Origin: Zeugodacus cucurbitae | Taxonomy: Eukaryota; Arthropoda; Insecta; Diptera; Tephritidae | DNA length: 64,000 nucleotides | Reading direction: 5' to 3' | Assembly: GCF_028554725.1 (NCBI RefSeq) | Contig: NC_071671.1 | Span: 2,642,001-2,706,000, forward strand | Part shown: positions 54,781-64,000 of the stretch, in pieces | Layout of the letters: each line of letters begins with the position of its first letter | Position numbering within the stretch: the stretch's first letter is position 1 | Notes under the pieces: generated by a model | Told to the model about the DNA's origin: nothing | The model's database searches: none | The model's input: the letters and a program-made list of their open reading frames with translations, nothing else | Translations under genes and position numbers: made by a program

Positions 54781-57047
54781 GGTATAAAAACGATACTTCA
54801 TATAAATCAAAAAACGAGTGTCAAAACTCTATACACACAAAACAAAAAGCTGGTTGCATTACAGCTTTAAAGTTATTAGACACCCAAACTATGCAAGAAA
54901 ATGAGATTTTTAGTACAACAATAATAAAAACAAGTCTCAGCTATTCAAATTCACTTACAAAAAAACTTCATGCGTAAGCTTTAAAGATCACTGCGAAACA
55001 GGTGGCAACACTGTTATGAAATTTGTTGCGTCGTAATTTTACTTTTTATATATACTTTTACGTAAAAAATATGGCCATAACGTATTTTTCTCCAATATTT
55101 TGACAGTTACATTAGCTGCTGATAATTCGTAATTTTGTGGTTACTTGCCAAAGAAATCATAACGGAAATTATTGTGGAGATAACAAAAAGTGCGTTTGGC
55201 AATTTGCAGTAATTTAATGAATTTTGCTAAAATTACGAAAATCACTTTAGCTCGATTTTTCATTCGTTGATGAAGAGAAGAATTGAAATTCTCATACGGT
55301 TTATAAATAATTTTTTATTTATTTAAAAGATATTAGATATGATTTATATTGACAAATTTAGATACCGCTATTCGATTTTCGTTTGGAAAAAGTCTGACTA
55401 TCCTTGGTTTGAAAAAAAATCTGGAAGTAGGAGCTATATATGAATGTACTCAACGATAAGATATTTTTCTCAACCTCAGCAATTCTCTTAATAAAGTAAT
55501 TATTATTTAATTTCTCCATTAATTTCGTCTCTGCCATATTCTCTACTTTTATCATATGCAAATTAATACATTTATCTGCCCGCCTCTCGCCTGCCCCCTA
55601 CATGCCACCGCTATAATCAAAGCAATCATAATCACCAAGTATGATCAGCTACTTGCTGGCATACAAAAAAAAAACAATAACATCAATCACCACCAATTAG
55701 TCAATTTAATTTACACAATCACAAGAATAACAAGAAAGCGCAAAATAACGAGACAATCAACTACTTACCAACACCAATACTTATACACCAGAGATATGCA
55801 ATGAAAGAATGGTAAATTAAAAAATGCCTTCAGTGAATAGCGGCTCACACCTCCCATTTATTTGCGCCATTCAATTACCGTAATTAATGCGTTTGTGCGG
55901 GTATGCTTGGGGTTTTGCGCATGCGCAATTGCAACTTACTTTTATACAAATGTATGTGTGGCATGCAGCGTGGCGCATGTGGCAAATTTGTTGTTGGCTA
56001 TAATTATGGTGTGGTTGTATAAGATGTGTGTGTCTGTAGAGCTTGTTTAGCACTGCCGGAATAATTATGGTTTTTTACTCTCCTCGACGATCAACGACTG
56101 CTGATCGGTTATGCTTGATTGAATGAGATAGTGACAGTTTGTGTTGTCTATTCAATCACCGGTTGCTTTTAAAAAGCTAATTGAGTGCTGATCACTGGAT
56201 TTTAATCAATTTATTTTTTACTGATTCAATTAACAGTTACGACATTGGATCTCAAGTTGTCTTTATAAGCCTGGACTTTGAAGTGTTAAATCATTGTTGA
56301 AGAGTTATTGAATACTTATTCGCTTTCAGCATTATTAAATCCAAAAATTCACAACACTCACCACCCTCCCATACAATTTGATTTACCTCCACATCCTTTT
56401 GCACATTTTCCATCTAATCTAAATCCCCAAGTGACACATGTCGCACCGTTGACTGACACCTTGCGAATGATGGCAATTTGTCAGTGCGGCACGCCAACAA
56501 CAATCATGTACACAATTCAATTTCAATGCTAATCCAAGTAATCCATGCACACAGCCTTGGGTGGCCTTCCGCCTGGTGCATTGGATGAAATAGTAAGTAC
56601 AATAGTGCCACACGCCAGTCTCATGCCAATTGGCATGGTGTCGACTGCTCATTCAGTCCATTCAGCGATCCGCGTTACTCGCAATGCAGTCGGGTGTTGC
56701 ATGCAAATGAAGCTAAACGATTTGTGCGATGTCGTCGTCAATTTGTGTTGATTGTTGCGATTAATCTTCAGCCGCGTTGGCATTGGCGCCAATTCCCACT
56801 GTAAGTGCGACAGACACAAGTGTGAAAACCCTTTTGTATGCCATAGATAACTGCTATCGGCCACATATCTAAATGGAGGTTACAAAAAAATGTAAAAGAA
56901 AATAGAAAATGGCTTTGGCTCAGATGGTCGCTTGTGCTTTGTAAGGCATAGGCAAGGCGTGGATCAAGTCGTTAAAATGTTGAACTTTGAAGTGGCTGCA
57001 GTCTATATTTCAATTGTAATAGAAAAAAGCCACAAACCTTCTAATTG
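54781..57047. other. Gene-free region
   Basis: No exon or repeat recognised. An exon-like MHTALGGLPPGALDEI ending at GTAAGT (56545-56592) has no supporting homology. Confidence 0.5.
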
Positions 57048-57868
57048 TTCATATATGAAATCTGATTCAAAAGTTCATAAATTTAAGTTTTTTTAGAAAT
57101 TCATAAATGATGAATGTTTTAAAAGTTCAGAAATGAAATCTGTTTCAAGAGTTCAGAACTGGAATCTGTTTCAAGAGTTCATAAATGAAAGGTGTTTCAA
57201 AAGTTCAAAAAAAAATATGTTTCAAGAGTTCATAAATGGAATCTGTTTCAAAAGTTCATGTATGAAATCTGTTTCAAGAGTTCAGAACTGGAATTTGTTT
57301 CAAGAGTTCATAAATGAAAGGTGTTTCAAAAGTTCAAAAATAATATGTTTCAAGAGTTCATAAATGGAATCTGTTTCAAAAGTTCATAAATGAAAGCTGT
57401 TTCAAGAGTTCAGAACTGGAATCTGTTTCAAAAGTTCATAAATGAAAGCTGTTTCAAGAGGTCATAAATTGAATCTGTTTGAAGAGTTCAGAAATGGAAT
57501 TTGTTTCAAAAGTTCATATATGAAATCTGTTTCAAGAGTTCAGAACTGAATCTGTTTCAAAAGTTCATAAATGAAAGCTGTTTCAAGAGGTCCTAAATGG
57601 AATCTGTTTGAAGAGTTCAGAAATGGAATCTGTTTCAAAAGTTCATATTTGAAACCTGTTTCAAGAGTTCATAAATGAAATCTGTTTCAAGAGGTCATAA
57701 ATGAAATCTGTTTCAAGAGGTCAGAACTGAAATCTGTTTCAAGAAGTCATAACTGTTTCAAAAATTCAAAAATAAAATATGTTTCAAAAGTTCAAAAAAT
57801 GGTATCTGTTTCAAGAGTGGAACCGTTTCAAAAGTTCAGTAATGAAATCGAAAGTTCATAAGTAAAAT
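57048..57868. repeat. 26-bp minisatellite, about 30 copies
   Basis: Tandem units of the form GTTTCAAGAGTTCATAAATG-GAATCT, with variants (aaaagttc, agaactgg, aggtcata, tgaaaggt), run for about 820 bases. Most units are 25-26 bases, and higher-order pairs such as the ACTGGAATCT/ATGAAAGGTG alternation repeat in blocks (57140-57250 and 57265-57370). A 76-codon frame inside it (57133-57363) is open only because the unit lacks stops in all three frames. Confidence 0.95.
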
Positions 57869-60800
57869 TCCGAGCTAACTGATGATAAGCGGTCTTACGG
57901 AGGTTAAAAGGCAACTCAGAAAGCATTCTAAAAATATTTAACGTTTAAGAAATAAAGTTGTAACCTCTACAAAGCATTCAACTTAACTTCAAATATAAAT
58001 AACTCGCAAAGTATTGACATTCCCCCAAAGAACAAAAAAATATGTGGAAATTCCTTGGATGGGCTCACTTACACACTTTGAGCACAAAAACAAAAAAATA
58101 TTTGTGTGTTTTTATGGACATACCGACTGCAGGAAGATGCCTTAGTGGATAATGTTCCATGTTGAAGGCAAGCCAAACAAACTGCCCGCTTGTCTTGCAG
58201 CCACATCCACATCCAGCGCATTGCGACCAACCGGTTTTCATGCGTGGTGGCGTCGGCGGCTGTGGCGACGCGGTTAGAAAATAAATGTCAACTTGTCACC
58301 GCCAAAGTCATCAATCAAAAAGGCAATAATTGAGTAACAGAGTAACGACAACACAGGAGGCCCGGAAGGACGCGGCAAGCAGGACGCTGGGGAGTTGCGT
58401 TGAAGAGTGTATGTTGTTTATATTTGTACAACACCGTGGACATGGCGTAAAGTGTGGAGTTGCATATACTTGCAGACGTGCTACAAGCGGGACAACAGCA
58501 GTTGTAGTTGGCGTAAATACATCCTCAACAGAAAACGAGAAAGCAAAAGCTGCTTGATTGCCTACCGCAGCATACAAGAAGAAGAATAAATGGCAGAATG
58601 GCAATGTCAACAAAGCGATGTTGCGATGGTGAGGCAGCGAAGAAGCTCAACTGGCAATGTGCAACAGCTGCAAAACTCTCGCCTCTACTGCTGTTGTTGT
58701 TGTTGTTATTGCCGCTGTTCTTGGCCCATTGTTCTTGACCGTCTGGTGCGCGCGCAAGTGCTTTGTCAGCGTTGACAAATAATGCAGCGCATTTGCCGCG
58801 GCGTAAACAACAATATGGCACCGCGTCGCAACGCAACGCAAAAAGGAATGTGCAACACAACACGATCTGCCGTTGCAATGCGTCACACATGCGCGACGCC
58901 TCGCATAACAATGCGTGCTCGAGCATTTTTTCATCGCTGTCTCTACTTGTCTTCTTTTTTTTGGCGTTGTTTTGACATTTTTCTTACTCGCTCATTGTTG
59001 TTGCAACGTTGCGATGTCTTATTAAATTGTTCTGCGCGTGCGCATACATGCCGCCAACGATATTGTGTGTAATAAAAATGACAAATTGCAATGTTGCGAC
59101 ATTGTCTGACACCCAACCGACCAAGGTGCCACATTGTCACTTGCTACACGCGCTGTGGCACGCATTCTTTGGCGCTGCGCGGTTCGTGGCGCGTTTGTGG
59201 CGAGAAAGGTCGCCTGAAGCGGGCTATTGATCCTTGGTATTATTACGTTTTTAACTTTTTATTTAAAGCTCTTAATCATTGTCGAGACCTAGACACATTG
59301 AACGTTTGACCGTAAGCGAAATTATCTCAGTAGGCTCATTTCTGTAGTGTGAGAATGTTGGTCAGTGGGTTTTTTAGTCATTTTTTTAAAGCATTTAAAT
59401 TTAAATTTTATTCGTCATATTTTTATTAAAAATCAAGCGCGAAGATATCTTCTCCTCCTAGATTTGTGCAAAATGTCTGCTTCCTCTGAAGTTAACCTCA
59501 ATTTAGTTGTCGGAAATAATCTTCATTTAAATTTTTTTCCAAAAATAAAAAAAATCTCTTCTTCGGTGGCCACATTTTCACTCAAGTCTCCACTTGAGCT
59601 TGTCACTCACACTTTGTTCGCGGAGACCGCACAAGTTGCGAACGAATGCGCTACACTTTTGACCTTGCTGCGCTGCAAGCACTTGAAAGTGGTGAGATAA
59701 TCTTGCGCTGCTCCTTACACGCCTCTGGTTTTAATCATATTCACAAATGCTCATACTTTTGAATGACAAAAGAACGCTTAATTAAAATGCATCGTCGTGT
59801 CTTATCGCGCAATATACTCATTTCTTTTGCACTTTTTACAGTTCTTTAATCTGTTGTTAACTGTTCTTATAACGACAGCAGTTCGTATAAGAAAATGTAC
59901 TTAAAATGTTTCCAATTTATTCGCCTTTTCGCGTGCTCTTTCAATCATCAAATGTATTCTTTGGCGCGCCACTTTTCGGCTGTCCGCAGGTAAACGCCGC
60001 AAGCCCCAAATATTCTTGCCTCAAAACCAACCGCCGGTCAACTTTGCATTCATTCACATTTATTCTTGTCAGTCTTTGGCATCCTTTTGGCTTTTTGGTT
60101 CGTCCAGTTTGTTGCGGCGACAGTGTCTGTGTGGACCGCTAGTTACCGCTTCCAGCTTTTATTGCCTTCGTTTAACAGGAAATAATTCCATATTCCTTAG
60201 TGTTGTTCGGGGCTGATTTCATTGTCGGCGAAATTCCTTTCAAATTCACCGCCAAAATGCATGCGTCCAATTGTCCGTCCAATGTTTGCTTGATTGGTTA
60301 AGTGAAACGAAGAGACTACGGAAAAAGAGTCCAACAAATAAGAAAGCAGAAAACAACGCAAATCGAAAAGTAAATGTGCCCAAGGAGGAGCAAATTTGAA
60401 GGAGAGAGTGTTGGAGGTGAGGCAATGTGGACTGTTAAGTGTGCTACAGGTGAGGTTAGTAAGGGTCGCACTGTTGATGAGTTCTTGTATTAACTTTTTA
60501 CTGAAATTACGCCATCTTACCTTGATCTTAGTATACTTCTTTCCCTGGGTGAGTCTTCACGACTATTCTTTTATAGTTACTCAGTCGAAATCCAATTAAT
60601 TAACCTTTTACGGTATCAAACCACATAGCTTCCGCATTTTCTCTAGATCTCTAGTCCTTGACCTTGTGCCTTGAAGATCTCTACTTTCTGACTTGTTTCT
60701 TTTCGACTTTTTTCAAGAACATCTCGATCCTGAGATTACGGAGTAAAGTGATCCAAGTAGACGTCTTCTTATTTATAACAATCTTCAATAAACATCCAAA

Positions 60801-63454
60801 TCTGATTTGCGGGCGAAAGTGATCCAATTGAGTTCTCTTGGGTAAAATGGAAACTTACTAATTTTGAAATGTGGACTTGGTATTACGAGGTATTCACTTC
60901 ACAAGAACTCTATGTAATCGCTCTTAACGAAATTTTTATGAACCTTTTCCCTTCCATATCATATAAAAAGTCGTGCCACCGAGTTCTTAACCAACGTCTA
61001 TGGAACATACCGACTGTAGCTGCGAGCTCACCTCAATCATCGACTGCCAGCCGATAAATTTTCGTACTTGGACAGATATTTTTTTTTTAAATATGTTATA
61101 TTCTCGTATGTAGACGCCGGCATTTTCTCATCTCTCACCTATAGCTATACCTATAACGGACAAGTGACCATTTGGCGGCTGCCACAACGCGCCAAACGCT
61201 TGCGGCCACGCATGTAGCTCAAAGGTATTTGTGCATATGTTTGAAAAGAATTAAGAACCAGACGTAGGACCTCTTTGGCTGCTTGTCGCCGGAATTTGGT
61301 TGAACTGGCTTGCGGCACAAAATATACACAAATTTTTGTTTGTTTCATTGTCGTGGCGGAATGCTTTGTGCCATTATTATTGAGTGTTTGGTTGCATTTT
61401 CGTTGTTGTTATTGTTGTTGTTGTGGCATTGTTAGTGTTTATGCGCATGCGCAACAATTTTTAAATTTAGTCACTTGTTGACTGTTGTTCGAACACTTTT
61501 TCTCGCTTAATATTTCACTCGACAGGTTTGGTTTTCGTTTCGTTCGTTCGTTTGTTATTTGTGGTTTCCGTTCTTTTTTTCGCTATGTAGCCTGTTCATT
61601 TAAGCCGCAATAAATGCAAATATTTGTGTTTAAGATTTATGAAAGCGCTATGCTGAGAAATAAACAAAAACAAAAAAGGAAACAAGAATTCAAGTGCAAG
61701 CCAATGGCAGGCTTGAATGTTCCGTAAAGATTTTTTCAGCATATTTTATTGATATTATAGTTTAAAGTAATATATAGTCCTTTGATTAATGTAAAGTGGG
61801 GGAGCTCTATTTTTTGTTTTACGTAGTATTCTAACTACTAATTGAGTGATATTTTAACTGAAAGCGAGTGACTAGCGCTTGTTGACCACTTGTAAGCAGT
61901 TTTTTAAGTCCAGAAATATTTTTTGAGCTTTAAATTGGCTTGACAGCAAACGCCAACTCACAAATCCTTTGATTTAGGAACAACTCAAACTGTTACCCAA
62001 AGGTTACCAAAATTATTATATATTGAGAGCCATTATCGGCTATAAATTAAGTTACCTTTCGGTTACACGAGACCGCCTGCCTGTCTAGTGTTGACCACCG
62101 ATTTTGGTATAAAGGTACATAAATTAATAAAAACAATTTTGTGCAAATTTTACTCTTACTTTTAAAAGCAATTTATATCCATCTCAGACCGCTTTGAACG
62201 CCAATTCCTAAAGTACCAACTTCACTTTATGCATCACAATTCTTGGAATTGCGAATTTTATTTGCTGCTCTGCTGCTGCCCACCATTGTCCAGCATCGAT
62301 GCGCAGCTCGTATGACTGGACTGCCGAAGAAACACTCATTAAGCGATTCTCAAAATAAATTATTTATTTTTGCTTTCGTTTGCCAATTCAACCATTTGCC
62401 AGGCGATTGCCTTACATGATCTGCCACAAACAGCAGCGATGACTGCCTCCAACCAAAGCAATCACATACATACAGGTATATATAGTGTGTGGCTGTGTGT
62501 GCAAAATAGTATCGCAGTAAATAATAATAAAAATAAAGCAAATGTGCTCCAGTTCAGTTGAATGCCAAACTAGTATCGATTTCCTGCACCTGCAATGCAG
62601 TTCCAAATGCCACTTGTAGTTGTTGTTGCTGTTGGTGCGGCGCGTCGGTGTTGCTACCACTGCTTTTGTTTACCACTGTAGTGGCAGTCAAAATGACATT
62701 TTTTGTTGCTGCCTGCCTGCCTGGCTGCTCGTGTCCTGTTTCAGTTTCATTTGCAGCAGCCGTCGAGTTGTTGTTGTTGTTGAGCTTTTGCTGTTCCCAG
62801 CACTGCTCTGCTTACTCTGTGGCACAGTCACAGTTTTACTGGTTTTTCGTTGCACGGTTAGCAAAAACAATGTCAGTAATTCGTGGCAATAGCAACAACA
62901 ACTCCACCAGCTAGCAGAAATTAATTACAACTGTGCCAGTGAACGACACACGATATACGCGCCGACGTAAGGAGCGCCAACAACACGCGTTACATGCGTA
63001 ACGTTGCATGTATTGTTGTAATTGTAGACGCGTAACTAATCGGAAAATGAACAAATCAACGGCAATTGCAAACGAAAAGGTTCAATAATAAAGCAATTAT
63101 TGCAAGAAATACAATTTTTTTTAGGAATGAAGTAGCTGATGATCATGATCAAGCTCTCAAGCTCAGTTAGCACCTCTTATGCTTTAAGAAAGTGCTTGAT
63201 ATTAGTATTGCTGGCTTTTATAGTAAAGCAACGTTGGCTTAGCGCTAAATCAAAGTTAACTCTTTCGTATTCAGCAATCTTCAGTAATATTCTTGCGATC
63301 AAAAGGTGGTACTGAGTAGCTTTCCAGGATTTTGTTTTGGACGATTATATTGAGCTTGTTCTCTGTCCTTTTGGCAATAGAAACTCATACTCATTTCAAG
63401 AGGAAGAGGTTAGAGTGTTTTTCCCCACTTTTTGACTTTCGTAGACCATTTTGC
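57869..63454. other. Gene-free region, locally GC-richer at 58.1-59.3 kb
   Basis: No host exon recognised. 58140-59230 is richer in GC and CpG than its surroundings and yields many overlapping frames on both strands. (GTT)n runs near 58690, 61385 and 62770 create hydrophobic frames. It could hold a promoter or non-coding exon, but nothing decides it. Confidence 0.45.
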
Positions 63455-64000
63455 GAATTGCCTCGGGTTGAAGGAAGTAACTCTCGAAGTTGAACTATAG
63501 GTTAGGTCTTTAAGTTAAGTTGTATGCTTGTTCCCCAGAGTGAAACACACTTAGACTATGAAAGACAGTCCGTTGTGAAGCTGGGATCAATCCCTTGATT
63601 AGATATTAAGGCTCCACGAAACGCCTTGAACTTACTACAAAGCTGCGTTTCTTCAGATTTTTCATTTATATATCCGCCAGTTCGTGGTGTTTTTTTTTTA
63701 GAGAAAGATGAGAGATCCAATAAATCTTTGTCCTGATCTCACAAAGTCCGGGACATTCCCGAAGAAAGTGATGAGTTGATTCCACCTCTATTTCTTCCAG
63801 ACAGCTTCTACAACTAGCATCTGCTGAGATTTTTTTACTGTAAAAGTGTGGATCCCATTGAACCCTCGGGTTGAAGGAAGGAACTCCCGAAGTTGAACTA
63901 TAGGTTAGGTCGTTAGGTTAGGTTGTATGGTTGTTCCCCACTTAGACTATGAAAGATATGTCCGTTGTGAAGCTAGGATCAATCCCTTGATTAGATATTA
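63455..64000 (-). mobile_element. LINE family B 3' ends, duplicated, running off the right edge
   Basis: On the minus strand, 63850-63700 encodes SADASCRSCLEEIEVESTHHFLRECPG, the same CxxC...H...C knuckle as SCQSCMEEG..ESSKHFLLHCPAF at 28.3 kb, followed by KFKAFRGA near 63620. A 150-base direct repeat is present: 63457-63609 and 63862-64000 share GGGTTGAAGGAAG, AACTATAGGTTAGGT and GGATCAATCCCTTGATTAG, including GTTAGG-type tail sequence. The second copy is cut by the window. Confidence 0.78.

Noticed and set aside
56545..56592. Exon-like MHTALGGLPPGALDEI ending at GTAAGT
   Set aside because: No homologue recognised and no second exon; a GT-donor word alone is common by chance.
57133..57363. 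Repetitive 76-residue protein, possible silk-like or CRISPR-like array
   Set aside because: It is a 26-bp minisatellite with no spacers; the open frame is a by-product of a stop-free unit.
58140..59310. Cluster of overlapping frames in a GC-richer zone
   Set aside because: Frames occur on both strands with similar length and none shows a domain; better treated as possible regulatory sequence.
60620..60660. Possible solo mariner end (GCTTCCGCATTTTCTCTAGA)
   Set aside because: Only about ten consecutive bases agree with the mariner terminal repeat and no partner end is nearby.
1..64000. tRNA, rRNA, well-known microRNA or CRISPR loci
   Set aside because: I looked for B-box-like words, familiar microRNA seeds and regularly spaced identical repeats by eye and found no convincing case; covariance-model searches would be needed to exclude them.

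Overview
This window is nuclear DNA of a higher dipteran fly, most likely a tephritid fruit fly (Bactrocera/Zeugodacus type). The basis is AT-rich sequence, GT-AG introns, (CAA)n and (ACAT)n microsatellites, insect-type gene models, mariner, Helitron, pogo-like and LINE remnants, and a dispersed 1.2-kb repeat that I associate from memory with tephritid genomes. There is no prokaryotic-style operon, CRISPR array or defence locus.

Genes, left to right: a 5'-complete serpin running off the left edge on the minus strand (1-622); S2P, the SREBP/ATF6-activating intramembrane protease (+, 3 exons, 1597-3352); LYRM2, a mitochondrial LYR protein (-, 2 exons, 3910-4309); Sobp, the sine oculis-binding protein (+, three coding exons across 30 kb, 8750-38878); Mre11, the double-strand-break nuclease (+, 7 exons, 39659-42079); and a GNB1L-like WD40 protein (-, 3 exons, 42573-43700). 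All multi-exon models were rebuilt by hand from GT-AG junctions that keep frame. S2P and LYRM2 converge, LYRM2 and Sobp diverge, Sobp and Mre11 are in tandem, and Mre11 and GNB1L converge.

The 25.6-kb first coding intron of Sobp holds most of the mobile DNA: a near-intact mariner with one frameshift, a pogo-like MITE, the 1.2-kb tephritid-type repeat, a TTAA-flanked MITE, a second mariner-family remnant inside a 140-bp tandem duplication, two unrelated LINE fragments, and an 800-bp Helitron with a Pif1-type helicase relic. It also contains a short GC-rich islet with a strong splice donor that could be an alternative Sobp first exon.

From about 43.7 kb to the right edge I recognise no host coding exon. 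That 20 kb holds a second pogo-like MITE, a tiny MITE that is a deletion derivative of the mariner family at 10 kb, four LINE 3' fragments, an isolated mariner-type terminal repeat and a 26-bp minisatellite of about 30 copies. It may be intergenic or an intron of a gene outside the window.

I found no convincing previously undescribed system. The best leads are the mariner/MITE parent-derivative pair, the possible alternative Sobp promoter, conserved short motifs in Sobp, and the convergent pair Mre11-GNB1L, both linked to DNA-damage signalling.
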